DNA of 42,481 bases from Conidiobolus incongruus B7586 (GCA_000697335.1 JNEM01013840.1:1-42481); one strand, 5' to 3'; positions 23,224 through 36,116 are shown, counted from the stretch's first letter. The notes: generated by a model from the letters alone, not told the origin. A program made the numbers and translations.

Positions 23224-25540
23224 CTGCATTCAATATATCGCATTTTTAATTCTATATCTTGAATATATTATCTAATCTAACCTGATAATTTAAAATTATA
23301 ATTATTTACTTATTAACGTCCTTAACAATTGCAAGAATATAAATACATAAATATAAATTTTATTTTCTCATATTTAGTAATTTAACGAGAACAATGTATA
23401 ATTTTCATGATTTTGGTATCTCAATAATTATCATTCTTATTGAAGACACCCCTTTATCTGAATTGATTAATAATATATATATCAATGTATAAATAGTATG
23501 ATTCTAATATTTATCAATATAATTGTATTTATATCATTTGCTATTTTAATATACTATGTATCTTTATTCAATTGTTTATAGTTGTAAGCTAAAATTTATC
23601 ATTAATTAATAAATTACATAATTTAAAATAAATTGCAAAAAAGAAATATAATTTAATAAAAGTCATACCAAGAATGAATAAATTATAATTCATTTAAAAT
23701 GACACGTCAATATATACATTGCAAGGTCAATTGAAAAAAGCCAATAAGATGAATTATATATCATTATTACTTTAACCTTAAACAAAATGTTTTTAGAATG
23801 TAGTTAATATATATTCAGATATGTGAAAGATATAAATTTTTAATATTATGAATCACAACATTAAAAATTAAATTAAACTATGCAATAGAAATAATTTATT
23901 AAAAGTATATAAATATTAGTTCAATTGCGATATATAAATATAAATATATATGATTATATAGTATAAAATCTGTAATAATAACTTGATTAGTATTTCTAGT
24001 ATCTTTAAAAAATTAATACTTTGGAAATTAATATCATATTGAAAAAAAACATAAAAATAATATATAAAATACCCACAAAATTCTGTAATTTAGTGGTATT
24101 AATTTAAAATTTCACGTGGTGTAAATAGTTTTAAAATTAATTAATTGCTAATAGAATTTGGATTTATAAGAAATGAATAAAGTTCAAGTAGAAAAAATAA
24201 AACATGTATAATATATTATTATATTATTGAAATAGGTTTTATAATTTCAAAATTTCCAGATTTCCAATATAGAAAATTCGTAAAATATTGCGATTTTAAG
24301 TTACCAATTTGGGATCAGTAATTCTTATTGATCATTTTATAAATTATAAAATGTATTTATAATAGTGTATTTTCCTAATTTGGGTTTGTATAGTCGAAAA
24401 TATGAATGTTGTAAATATAATTATGATAAATAAAATTTTAAAAATCGCGGTAACTTATCAACTGAAATAGACTATAATACTAATAATAATTAAATTAGTA
24501 GATCAAATCCTACCAATCAATGATTTATAACATATAATCACCAATTCTTCTCGATCCAATTTATCAATGATAAAATTTGTTTAAATTTTCAAAATCAATT
24601 TGATCAATGAGAGAAATAGTATTCAACAATATATTTAATACTATACACTTTATCACTAAATTATTATCAAAATATTATAATAATTACTGTAATTAAAGCA
24701 ATCAATATTAGAGTTTATTATGTTTATGAAAATCTAAGACTATATATTCAAGATATATTTTCTAATACTCTGCTAAAATTCAACAAGTTTATATTCTTAT
24801 GATAATTAAGATTTAGGACCTTGGTTAATATGACTCTGGTTTTAATCTTTAGAGAAATATTTCAAAAAAATATCATAATCAAAGGAATATATATAAAATG
24901 AATATTAAATTAAATTTGAAATTATAGTTATTGATATTTAATTGGAATTAATAAAATTTTCAGCTAGTTCAGTATTACAATTACATGCAATTTATCTTGG
25001 TAACTCTTTATATTTATTAATCAAGTTATGCATCTAATACATTCCAACTTCAAAATTGATCATCATATGTGATTTGCTTTTGAAAAATTCGTGCTGAATC
25101 ATTTATTTATAATTAAATAAATTTAGCTAAATAAATTACCATCAATTTCAAATATTCTATGAAAATATAGATATAATTGAATATTATATTATTTAAATGA
25201 TTAGTTTGATTCAATATCCAATTCTCAATAAAAAAGTATAGTGTTTCCTTGGACTAAAGTATAATTATTATATTTAATTTGATTATTATATTTGAATGTT
25301 CATTTAAATTCTCCGGAATAGAAAATATCAAGGATATAAATTAACTATGACTTAATATTTTCATCAGAGAAAAAAAATGATAAATGAATTTAATGACATA
25401 AATAATAGATCATTCAAGTTAGATAAATTAGATTTGACTTTAATTTTTTAAATCAGTGTGAAATCATTAGCTTTATGATTCAATTAATTCAAATATATAA
25501 AATTCTCAGAAATATATTGATTATATGAATGATAAAGATA
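23224..25540. other. Long AT-rich desert
   Basis: About 2.3 kb of AT-rich DNA with no exon-like, RNA-like or repeat structure that I can recognise. Confidence 0.55.
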
Positions 25541-25554
25541 CTTAATGTAGTTAA

Positions 25555-25756
25555 TTATAGATTTCCTTGGCTAACATAGGTATTGTATGTGGTACATTTG
25601 GATTAAATTTCCATTGTAAACACGGATTTTGGAAAATTGATTTATCCTATGCAGGAGACAAGATAGTAATGTTACATTATAGCGTTAATAGCCTTCATCA
25701 ATCTATTTGCCAATGTTGCCGCATATTTCCATCCATAATCACTCATATCAAATAAA
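25555..25756 (+). other. Unassigned protein-like fragment, possible gene relic
   Basis: A GC-richer 200-bp patch. The plus strand reads open for 62 codons (IGIVCGTFGLNFHC, then GDKIVMLHYSV) but the ORF opens without a clear ATG context, and another plus frame gives a membrane-helix-like stretch (IIALIAFINLFANVAAYFHP). Two protein-like frames in one patch suggest a broken exon of a membrane protein. I cannot assign a family. Confidence 0.25.
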
Positions 25757-25759
25757 CAA

Positions 25760-26435
25760 TAACAGTTCCAATATTTTCAATATTATTTACAATATTGATT
25801 AGATTTTAATTCACATTAGCTATTAATTTGCACCTTTCCTTTTCAATAGCTAATAAATTCCTTGTATATTAAAATGATTTGTACATCAAGCATTTGAATA
25901 AGATATATATTTCAATTTAATCTTATAAGCCTAACATATTGGTTATTTCTCACTAATTCTCTCCGTTTTGTACATCTTGACTAATGCAGTATATCTACAT
26001 TTTCTTATAATATAATTAACTTGAATTTATTGTTTTTATATAGATTCAACGTGAATTCAACCGCTGATATGACTTGTGAAACATTAAAAAGTTCAAGATA
26101 ACTTAAAATTTAAGCCTAATATGTGTTACCATTAATTACACAAGCATTCATCTTACACAAAGCTGGTAAGCTATCCGTATTACTCTTCTTGTCCATTGTG
26201 TAATACAGTATAATCTATTTCTAACAAGTATTAGCTTCTAACCAACGCCTCCTATTCAAAATACTGCTCCTTTATATTAAATAAATACATTAACAACTCA
26301 AAAAATATAAGTTTGAATATGAAAGTAATCATTTTAACATGCAATATCTGGGATAGCCAGATTGATACTTGTTTATATGATATTTATTTTGAAATTAGGT
26401 TTTAAAATACAAATGAATATATTAACACATTAGTT
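25760..26435. other. Spacer 3' of the Cys-rich membrane protein gene
   Basis: About 675 bases, AT-rich; no feature recognised beyond the expected 3' UTR of the minus-strand gene at its right end. Confidence 0.5.
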
Positions 26436-26930
26436 TCACTGGTCAGCCATGGCAGCTGCTCCAATAGTACCTGCACAGCATACTTCGGCACACTGAATAA
26501 TACCACAGCAGGCCAAAGCGTAGCAAGGGAAACAGAGAGGATTTTCAAAACTGCCTCGGCAACACCAGTATGTTGCACATATACTAACTAAAATGAATAG
26601 AACGATGGCTATGGCAACGACAATCCAAAAGTATCCCTTGTCAACGAAAGCATTTCCTGCCCTGCGTGCAAGGATGATCTTGGGTGATGTCAGCGTATTA
26701 TACTCTTGAGATGGTAGATCACTCTCGAAACTGAATATCATCATCAAGGTGAACATGATTCCAAGGATTATTGATAGTAGTGATATGAAAAGAATAGCAG
26801 CTCTCTTGAAGACAGTATATTTGTGAGTGCAGCGATGCTCCTCCATCTGTCTGTAGGGAGGAGGTGGCAATATGACAGCATCAGCGTAGGATTCATAAGA
26901 CATAGATTTCTTCATATCTATTTTCTGCAT
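26436..26930 (-). CDS. Small two-helix, Cys-rich membrane protein with PPxY motif
   Basis: Intronless, 164 residues, no family recognised. The N-terminal tail is hydrophilic and contains LPPPPYRQMEE, a PPxY motif of the kind bound by WW domains of Nedd4/Rsp5-type ubiquitin ligases. Two hydrophobic helices follow (~45-69, AAILFISLLSIILGIMF; ~100-118, FWIVVAIAIVLFILVSICA) with a short loop between them. The C-terminus after helix 2 is packed with cysteines (YWCCRGSFENPLCFPCYALACC, next CAEVCCAG), possibly palmitoylated or metal-binding. The gene is GC-rich relative to its surroundings and uses a clear ATG at 26930. A guess is a ubiquitin-ligase adaptor or a surface protein; nothing in the neighbourhood helps. 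Confidence 0.75.
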   Translation of the reverse strand: MQKIDMKKSMSYESYADAVILPPPPYRQMEEHRCTHKYTVFKRAAILFISLLSIILGIMFTLMMIFSFESDLPSQEYNTLTSPKIILARRAGNAFVDKGYFWIVVAIAIVLFILVSICATYWCCRGSFENPLCFPCYALACCGIIQCAEVCCAGTIGAAAMADQ

Positions 26931-27636
26931 GATGAATTAATTAAAAATGATGAGTTGAATGTTTCGATTGATGAGAACTATTTATACTGTAAGACGAACC
27001 CCAAACTTTATGATGAAATCTCCTGTATAATTCTATTTGGGAACAGTGAGAACGATCCTCTAAATCTATTTCAAAAAATCCATTTTATTCAACACACCCT
27101 AACCCTTCATTGGATAATTTAATCCTCCAATTAGTGGGAATAAAAAGTGGCAACAAATTTAATGGTTCACAAAATTCTGGTCAATTTTTACTTCTGTTTT
27201 AATTGAATTTTAACAAAAATATTAATTTCCTATTAAAGTAAGTTATTAGTCTCCTTTCATCGCTAGCATTCTACCAAAGCGAGTCAATTTATGTCATAAA
27301 TACAAAACTCTAATTAATAATTAAATTATGTCGCCTATTAATGCAAAACAAAAGATTTTTCATTAAAGCAAATAGATTTAATTTTAAGGGGATTCGGTGA
27401 TCAATGTTGAGCTATAATTGGATAATTTTTATAACATAAATACTTATGATGTAAATTATAATAATTTAATAATAAACTTAAATTGATTAAAAATTAAACA
27501 TCTCCACTTTATAATATTTGGTATAGAATATTTAAGCTAAAAATTTAATCAAAAACAATGTTTGAAGTTTATATTAAATATTAAAATTAGTGCAATTTTA
27601 TTATTAGTCATATATAAAATAGTCAAGGATACTATT

Positions 27637-27678
<42 letters not shown>

Positions 27679-28338
27679 TGTTCAAATTTTGAAATTTAAA
27701 TTTATATCTGTTGATTAATATTTTATGTTCAAAATATTATTACGAATTATTTTGTGTAATTCCAAAATAATAGAAAAATTATATATAGATTATTCAAAAA
27801 TTATTCAATACAATGTAGCTTTTTATACAAAATATTCAATACTAATATTATATATAATTAGATTCATTAAAATTGCAGAGTTATAAGGATGCGATTTGTG
27901 TTTTTAATAATCTAAAGAGTTATTTCAGCTATCCTATATATTCAAAAATAGTTCTGAATCTTAGTCAAATCAAAGTATTTGAAATGCGTTATTTACATTA
28001 TACCAGCCAGTTGGAAATACGAGTGATATGATCAAGCAATAGCAACAACAAGATTTAGGGCTAGTTAATTAATTCAAATAGTAAGCATTATTTTCGAAAT
28101 TTCCAGATTCTGGAAAATATATAGGTTAAATATATTATTTTCACTAGACCATAATCTTATCCATATTATTATTATTTTAAACAAACATTTTGACGTAGAG
28201 ATCTAGTCGAACATAATCTAAATAAATTTCAATATTTTTTAAATATTGGAATATCATTTTAGAAGTAACCATAGTTGCATATATTGGAAATATATATATA
28301 TAATTGATCTTATTGGAATATAACCACTCAGCTTTGTA
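26931..28338. other. AT-rich spacer with TA microsatellite
   Basis: About 1.4 kb. Contains a TA dinucleotide run at 27642-27673 (16 units). No convincing gene. Confidence 0.55.
27642..27673. repeat. (TA)16 microsatellite
   Basis: Sixteen uninterrupted TA units in AT-rich intergenic DNA. Confidence 0.95.
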
Positions 28339-28533
28339 ATGAATTTTGGTAAAAAACTCACTAAAAATCAAAGATCAACAGACCCATTCTATTATCCACT
28401 AATTGCACTGTACATTATCAGCGTAATATTTTATTCAAAGCTCACTAAATCGATATTTAAAAGTAAAAATACGTATATAATAAAAAGATTTGATGCTATA
28501 GAGATATATCTAGATATTTCTAAATATAGATGA
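28339..28533 (+). CDS. Candidate 64-aa single-pass membrane peptide
   Basis: Opens at an ATG and encodes a basic N-terminus (MNFGKKLTKNQRSTDPF), one hydrophobic helix (YYPLIALYIISVIFY) and a Lys-rich tail. The shape recalls small ATP synthase subunits such as subunit j (basic start, Tyr-Pro before one helix), but the similarity is of pattern only. A GTATAT..CTATAG pair at about 28470-28500 could splice to a shorter tail. Could equally be a chance ORF; low confidence. Confidence 0.3.
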   Translation: MNFGKKLTKNQRSTDPFYYPLIALYIISVIFYSKLTKSIFKSKNTYIIKRFDAIEIYLDISKYR

Positions 28534-28539
28534 TATCAT

Positions 28540-29140
28540 ACATCATAATATATAGAATTAAAAACATTTATAACAGGTCTCAATTATAATTACACTTGAA
28601 AAGTGATATTTAAAGGAATTTTTTCAGTTAGTAATTGATTTTTTAATATGCAAATATATGATACTTATCATTATTGATCAATATTAGTTTATAATAATGC
28701 ATTCTAACTAATTTAATATATAATAAAACATTTTACTGAATATTATTTTGTAAATCAATAAATTTTAATAAACCGAAAGTTTAAAAAACATTGAACACCA
28801 CATGATTATTTTGAAAATTTCACATTTAACTTCATTTTAATAGCACCTCCTATCAAACAATTTATACGTAAAATTCATGTGATTTATTCCATTTGAATTA
28901 TTGTTCATGTATATAACAAAATATACTAAGTAACCGTTCATATTATATATGCTTTCAACTGTAATATTTTAATATTTTTACTTGTTTTGTTACAATAAAA
29001 CAATATCATTATAAATTTCTAAAGTTGGTGAAATGATTTCATTCCAAACTTGCTATAGTATATTCACAATTGATTAAATTAATAGCATATATAAACACAT
29101 TTTAAAATTGTAGCTATTATAAAAAAATAATTTTTTATAA
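28540..29140. other. AT-rich spacer
   Basis: About 600 bases; nothing recognised. Confidence 0.5.
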
Positions 29141-29142
29141 AA

Positions 29143-29231
29143 GCGACGGATCTTGATAAATTGATTTATATAAAAGGATTTTTCACTAGTTAATTTAAAG
29201 CTTATATCATACTATTCCTTCAAGCCGTCGC
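29143..29231. other. 89-bp unit bounded by a GC-rich inverted repeat
   Basis: GCGACGG at 29143-29149 pairs perfectly with CCGTCGC at 29225-29231. After a 2-nt bulge (AT) the stem extends with CTTGA/TCAAG, 12 base pairs in all, closing a ~60-nt AT-rich loop. The stem is GC-rich in DNA that is otherwise about 80% AT. A 7-bp acceptor-like stem at this spacing suggested a tRNA, but there is no T arm. Candidate structured RNA or miniature transposon; identity unknown. Confidence 0.4.
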
Positions 29232-29324
29232 ATATTCTTCAGTTAAACAAGAAATATAAATTCGAGAGTTATTAAATGTCAAGGACTTTAAGGAACAATG
29301 GATTATGGTGGATATGAGGTAATT

Positions 29325-29745
29325 TTAAAGCATCAAACCGCATTATCTCATACAAAAACACAAAACATCAAATTTTATTCATCTTACGATATAAGTCAAT
29401 ATTCATTTAAACTTATTATGATTAAACTTTTCTGCTATCTAATTATTGTATAAAATCTTACATAAAATGTATGACAATATATTTGGATCACTATAATATT
29501 AATCATATTATTAATAGTGTATAAAATAATTTTGAAATTCTTAATTAATTATCACAAGCCATAATTTATTACAGTCACATGTCATCTAATTCCAATCCCA
29601 TAAAAATAGATGTTTGAATATCAAGTCATTTATCATCAAACTAAGTTCATTGATCATATCAATTTTTAATTATTATTAACCTTTCAACATATTGAACATT
29701 GTTACAACAATATTTAATTATTATAAATTAATTTTATTTTAATTT
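29325..29745. other. Spacer upstream of PEX6
   Basis: About 420 bases of AT-rich DNA; holds the PEX6 promoter. No distinct element recognised. Confidence 0.5.
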
Positions 29746-32700
29746 ATGGTTTCAATAGATAATACAGCTAGTTTCCAATCTCATTCTATGAGTGATTTGC
29801 AAAAATCATTAATTACCCTGTCACATTTGAATTTAAAAATTGATGGTCAATCGACTACTCCCTCTCTAAATTTTCAAAAGAAATATGCTCAATCTTCCAT
29901 ATTAGTTTCCAATGATGTTTTTAAGCAGTTAAAGTTGCAAAAAGAGTCAGCAGGTAATTTAATTTGAATCATAAATATTAATTTCCAAAATTGATATATT
30001 CTATTTAACAAAACTAAATATATATAAATTTGAAAAAAAAAATTAACAACAAAATACTTATGTTTTTAATAGATGACATTATTCCTGTATCTGTTGCAAT
30101 GCTACCAATTCACGATGATAACTGTGATTGGGAAAAGTTAAACTGGTGGCTAGGATATGCTCAATTAGATAAAAATCTTAATGACAAGGTAAATTTAATT
30201 AAAAGCAATATGTACCGTTACTAGAGTCCTTAATTAATTTTAAATATAGTCATCTTACTTTTTTGATCTTTTTAATAAGAAGTTATTAGCTCAAGATACT
30301 GATTTTGGAGCTTCTGCTCTATTAGATCCATCAATTTCATCATGCAAAATCCTTATTAAGAGGGCTCCGATTTTCAAATTTTCTGAAGTTATTTTAGAAA
30401 AGTTGATTGATGTATTGCAATCTCAGGATACTATTAATGGTACTATTCTACTTTGATTCCTATAGTAAATTTTTAATAATTGATATTTAGATAAGAAAAT
30501 TATAACCACATTAATTAATTCTAAAATTGTACTGAAAGAAAACTCTACTTTCACTTTAAAGGTTTCAATTGATCACAATCACTCTACTGATCTTAAATTA
30601 AGAGTCTTACTAACTTCACCAACCTCTCAAGGTGTGCTCGACAGCTCAACGAGAGTTATTTTGACTTCAAATACAGATTACTCAGATCCCTCCGAAAATA
30701 GTACTCCAATTCAACCTCAAAGCCCATCGCTTAATCCCTTACTCAATCTTCATCCCCTTCAATTAATTTCCGACCCTTCATTCTTTAAAAACTCTGGTAA
30801 CTCAGACTTTAATTCGAATGACTCGCTTTCCTTGCCTGCTAATATGCGTCCATTGCATTCTATCAAACTTCCTTTCAAAATTGCTACTAAGCCATTTACC
30901 ATGATTCATACGCTTGAAAATGACAACTTACGTGGTCATATTGATATTCACTCTTCTCTAGCTGTTCCCATTGATATAATGATGCAACTTCAACTGGTTA
31001 ACGGTGATTGGATCGTGCTTTCAACCAATTCGTCCAAATCTAGATGGACTCAAATATTTGGCTTAAGTCAGAAAGTGTTTAGTGAAATGTGCCATAAACT
31101 ATCAGGTGAAAAGTTTGATATTCATAAACCGTTGGTTTTAATTGATACAGTGCTGTCCTTCAACTTGAACTTGTCTGCAAGTGATGAAGTTGTTACTTTG
31201 CAAAAAGTTACATCATATCCTTTCACATCTCCATTTCCCTTACAGCCAACTGTCGCTCAATCAGTATCACTCGCTTGGGTCAATTCAAGTCATTTAGAAA
31301 ATAAATCCATTCAAAAAGCCGCAGTTCAAGCACTAAAAGGGTATTTTCAAAATAGTCTTAAAGTAGTGAAACAGGAAGATGTCATTCCTTTACCCGTGAG
31401 TGTAAACTGCGCTGAACTTCAACCAGTTGTCGTTCAAGATAAATCCATCGAGAGTTCCGAAGTACTAATTGATTTGAACGAAAACACCAGTTTTTCTCCA
31501 CCTTCAACCAAATCCATCATCCTTTATTTCAAAGTGCTCTCGATCTCTCCAACTTCCGAACTAGGTGCATTAATCGATCCTAATGACTGTACTGCTACCA
31601 CACTTCAGCCAACAAACCAAAACTGCTTGGTTCCTGCCAAATTACACACTTATTTCGATCTTCCCAAAATTCACCTTGCTGATCAATCGAACTTGAGTAA
31701 ACTGCAGGAGTTGATTCAATCTTGTTTGCATCCCATGTCACATGAACTAGATATCAACTGCTCCATTCTGATCAGTGGACCTCGCGGTTCTGGTAAATAT
31801 CCATTGGTCAAATCGTGTGCAGATGAAGCAGGCCTCCAACTCATTGATATTAACTGCTATACTTTAATTGATGAAAACGATTCCAAAACTGAAGAGGCAG
31901 TTATCAACTTTTTCAACAGCGTTGTAAATAACGCACCGTGTATTGCTTTGCTTAGTCATATCGAAGCTTTTGGTAAGAAATTCCAAAGCTCAGATGTTAT
32001 GCTTGAACCCTGGTTGATTACCATGCTCATTCAAAATATCAAAGATTTATTTGGGAAAAAAATGGATAAACAATTTCCAATAACCTTGATCGCTACTTGT
32101 GAAACAACCGAAGGGATGGCACCTGGCTTAATCGGCGTATTCCGCCATGAAATGTCCCTTGGCGCACCTGATGAAGCAATGAGATTGAATTATTTGACTC
32201 AGCTGATGGCTGAATCGAATCTGGCTTCAGACGTCGATTCAGAGAGCTTGGCAATTGAAACTGCAGCGTTGATGAACAAAGATCTCAAAGATCTAGTTGA
32301 TCGAGCTGGAGGTTTAGCTTATCAACGAATTCTAAAAGAGTATCCTCAATCACATTTGCCCCACTTTAGCGAAGGACTAGAATGCGGTGCTAATCTATTG
32401 GCTAGTGATTTCAATAAAGCGCTGGACCAGAGTCGATCACAGTTTTCAGATTCTATCGGTGCTCCTAAAATCCCAAATGTCACCTGGGATGATGTTGGTG
32501 GGTTGGCCAGCGTCAAGGAGGATATTTTAGACACCATCCAGCTTCCCTTAAGACACCCTGAACTATTTGCTTCTGGTGCTAAACAAAGATCTGGTGTGCT
32601 ATTATATGGACCTCCTGGTACTGGTAAAACTCTGTTGGCCAAAGCTGTCGCAACTAGTTGTTCTTTAAATTTCTTCTCTGTCAAAGGACCAGAGCTTTTA

Positions 32701-33393
32701 AATATGTATATTGGTGAATCTGAAGCTAATGTTCGCAGAGTGTTCCAGAGAGCTAGAGATGCCAAGCCTTGTGTCATTTTCTTTGATGAATTGGATTCTG
32801 TTGCACCCAAACGTGGTGAACAGGGAGATTCAGGAGGTGTTATGGATCGTATTGTATCTCAGTTATTGGCTGAGTTAGATGGTATGAGTGATTCTCCAGA
32901 TGGATCGGGTGCAGAGGTGTTTGTTATTGGAGCAACAAATCGCCCTGATTTATTAGACCCAGCTTTACTTCGTCCTGGTCGATTTGATAAGCTACTCTAT
33001 CTCGGAGTTGCGGATTCCAACGATGCCCAGTTGAATATATTGAGCGCACTAACGCGCAAATTTACCTTAGATCCTAATTTAGACTTGAACACAATTGTTG
33101 ACAAATGTCCTTTCCACTTTACTGGAGCTGATTTCTATGCGCTTTGTTCAGATGCCATGCTCAAGGCGATGACACGAACATGTTTAGAAACTGAAGAAAA
33201 TTGCAAAAAGTATAATGAAAATTTGGATCGACCAGTTACTGTTCAATACTACCTTGAAAAAATAGCTACGCCATCTGAAACAAGAGTTGAAGTCAGATTA
33301 GTTGATTTTGAAGCTGCTTTGGATGAATTACAGCCTTCCGTCACACCTGATGAACTTGCACGGTATCAAGAAATTCGTGCTAAATTCTCATAA
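29746..33393 (+). CDS. PEX6: Peroxisomal AAA ATPase Pex6
   Basis: Exons 29746-29953, 30073-30188, 30250-30439 and 30491-33393; introns 119, 61 and 51 nt, all GT-AG. The protein is 1,138 residues, normal for Pex6. The N-terminal ~580 residues are the two adaptor-like N domains. The first AAA domain is degenerate: its Walker A reads GPRGSGKY (~601-608) and its Walker B lacks the acidic pair (ALLSHIEAF), as is usual for Pex6 D1. The second is intact: Walker A GPPGTGKT (~878), Walker B VIFFDELDS (D937, E938) and the Pex6-typical GGVMDRIVSQLLAELDGM, then GATNRPDLLDPALLRPGR with the arginine finger. Pex1-Pex6 hexamers pull ubiquitinated Pex5 out of the peroxisomal membrane so that import can continue. 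This fits the PTS1 signal on the CAT2 product nearby. Confidence 0.96.
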
Positions 33394-33960
33394 ATTGAGA
33401 ATAACTTATTAATAAATACATTCAAATCTAAATCATTATATAAAGTATCATTTAAGTACATTCTATTTAATAAATAATTTATAAATTTTACAACTATGAA
33501 ATAATGATTAAATAATTAGTGTTTCACATTAAATATAATGATATTGATTTTATTATATATTGTAAGGCTTCTGGAAAGTAGTCTTGTGATAAAAATCACA
33601 TGAGTTTGATGAAACAAGCTAAAAACAGCTAACAAGATACTTTAGAGGAGTTTTATTAAAATATCAAGATGTAGAGCTTGGCCCTGATCAAAGTAATCAT
33701 CTAGCAAATGTTTGTCCAATGACTATTTTATAGTATAGTTGATCTTTAGCTAATGTGTTACAACTCTAGCTTCTGTTATAGTCTAGAATTTTCTATGGTA
33801 TAAAAATTGTTCTTGGTATTTGTGAGTAGATTACATCTAGAATCTTAACAGACAGTTGAAGTTGAATGGTAAACAAACCTCCTATTTACAACAATATTAA
33901 CAATACAATTTGATATTAAAATTAGAAAGTTTTATAATATTAGTGTAGAAATTAAATAAT
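33394..33960. other. 3' spacer of PEX6 with GC-richer patch
   Basis: The patch 33559-33880 is richer in GC than its flanks and holds a TGTGAT-AAAA-ATCACA stem-loop (about 33587-33602). It begins TGTAAGG and includes a TATAAAA near its right part. No coding signal. See the rejected list for the LTR idea. Confidence 0.4.
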
Positions 33961-35060
33961 GGCACAATTTTAAAATTAAAATTAAATAAATAAATTAATA
34001 AATAACATAAAATTAATAGCCACTTTTATTATTAATAACTTTTTTCTATACTTTTAATAAGCTTCTAATACTTAAAAATCAGTTTTTTTATTAAAGACTG
34101 AAATTTAATATTTTACAAACTAATTTAATTTGTTTACAGGAATTTTTTTTTACAAGTTAATTTTTTAACTATTTAAAACTATTATAATTATATAAGTTAT
34201 AATCAAGTTAATATATTAGATGTAGTAACTTTTTTTAATTTTTTTATATAAAAAATCTTTTATAACTTTAACTTTAAATATTTTATAATTATTATATAAA
34301 ATAATAAGTGTTTTTAATTTATATTGAGAATATCATTTAAAAATTATTTTATTTAAAAAAGTAATATATAATTTACTATTAATTAATTTTATTTAAGGTG
34401 TTAAATAAGAAAACTATATATTATTATAATTTATTATAATAATTAATATTAACTTATATTTAAAGTGTTTATTTATTAATATTTATACAAAAATTAATTT
34501 AATTTAATTTAACATCTTGTTTTATTTTTAAATAAAACATTATATAAAAAATTTAAGATTTATTAATTATAAATATTTAATATAAAAACCTTTATTTTTA
34601 TTTATATTTTAATAAGTTTAATTAATTATAACTACTTTAATTTTTTTCAAACTTTTATTAAATTATAAGGTATTTATATTATATTTTTATTAATTAATTT
34701 AAGTTTAAAATTAAATATATATAATATACTTATATAATTAATATTAAATTACTTTAATAATTTTTTAACAGAAATAAAAAAGTATTTCTTAATATATTTT
34801 TTTACTTTATTAATAAGTAAAAGAATAACAGTAGAAATTAATCTTTTAGATTTTAATAAATTTTAAATAATGTTTTTTTAACTTTAAAATTATAAATTTA
34901 ATGATATATGGTAGTTTTAAATAAAATACTATCTTTATAAGCTATTTATAAATTTTAAATGATTTTAAAAGGTTTATAGTTAAGTTTTAAAGATACAAAA
35001 ATAAAAGCTTTTTGATAAATACTATTTAATTTAAGTATAATTAAATTTAAGTGTAAATTT
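33960..35060. repeat. Dispersed ~1-kb repeat, copy A (heavily AT-shifted)
   Basis: Aligns by eye along its length, in direct orientation, with the block at ~41440-42481. For example 34941-34984 and 42431-42474 agree at 42 of 44 bases, the two differences being one C/T and one G/A. Borders are approximate. It is more AT-rich than copy B. On the minus strand of copy B a short stretch resembles the helix-turn-helix region of pogo/Fot1-type transposases (see copy B), so a decayed DNA transposon is the working guess; there are no visible terminal inverted repeats. Confidence 0.75.
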
Positions 35061-35690
35061 TAAAATTAAAATATTTTAATAAAAAAATAATTAAAATTGA
35101 ATATATATATAGTTTGAAAATATATATTTTCCTATATATTTTATTTTATATATAAAAAATCTTTTAAAATGTATAATATGTTTAAAAGATTAGAAATTAA
35201 AAAATTTGCCATTTCTTAATTTTTATACTAATAATGTAAAGAGAAACATAGATAAATAATCTCATCTAATTTGATAAAACCAATGCAGGTTATATATATA
35301 TAATATAAAATATATTCAAATTGATTCAATGATTTCAAAAATATTTATATTTTTATTAAAATAATTTTAATATTCAGTTAGACATAAATATCTCAAAACT
35401 CAATAGTAATAATGACTATATTCATTAAAATAGTCAAATAATACATTAATATGGTAGATAAAAAGTTCTAAAATAGAAAAATTGATGAAGCAGTGCGAAA
35501 TAAATTTCTTAATATAAAATATATAACTTCAAAAGCAAGAAGAAAACGTTGAAATATGATAAAAATTAATTTAAAATAAGAGACATAATCAACTGATCAA
35601 CTAAAATTTAATATAAACAATATGATAAATAAGAAATATAGAAATAATATATTAAGGAATTAATCAACATATCAATTTATTATTTTGTCA
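35060..35690. other. AT-rich spacer
   Basis: About 630 bases, very AT-rich; no feature recognised. Confidence 0.5.
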
Positions 35691-35699
35691 TTAATATAT

Positions 35700-36010
35700 T
35701 CTATCAGACAGTGTGAATACAGTTAACGACATCATTGTCCATATTATTTAATTTTAATAAGGACTAGCCGATGAGTGTGGTTATCGTCACTTAGAATACC
35801 GATTAATGCAAAATAATAAACTGAAAAAATAAAATAAAAAAAGAAAAGTTAAAAATAAAATGGTTTTTATTGGATGATTATGATCTATCAGAGTGTGAAT
35901 ACAAACTTTAGAGAACATCATCGTTTAAATCATATGGAAATAAACTAGCCTCTTACGAAAACTCATCCTTTAGATCAATCCATCAACCACTTAAGTACCA
36001 TTTTTTCAGA
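35700..36010 (+). repeat. Diverged tandem duplication, unit ~180 bp
   Basis: Two units share TCTATCAGA..GTGTGAATACA (35700 and 35884), a following ACATCAT[T/C]GT, and AACTAGCC / GACTAGCC (35762 and 35943). Spacing is 181-184 bp throughout, so this is one tandem duplication with small indels. The sequence between the shared blocks has diverged. No coding potential seen; identity unknown. Confidence 0.55.
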
Positions 36011-36116
36011 AAAGAAAATAAAAAATCAGTGGTAAAAAAGGATCACAACAAACAATTAAACAATGGTTTATTGAAATTTTGAGAAAAAAGATTTTAATAT
36101 AATATAATTTGAGTAC

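Noticed and set aside
29143-29231. A tRNA gene, from its 7-bp acceptor-like stem
   Set aside because: The 17 bases before the 3' strand cannot form a T arm, there is no B box, and the stem extends inward in a way tRNAs do not.
29302-29320. First exon of a gene (MDYGGYE followed by GTAATT)
   Set aside because: No following exon or acceptor with an open frame before PEX6; too short to support.
33559-33850. Possible solo LTR (begins TGTAAGG, ends CTTAACA, internal TATAAAA)
   Set aside because: No target-site duplication flanks it, no second copy is visible in the window and no recognisable retroelement parts adjoin it; the end motifs alone are too weak.
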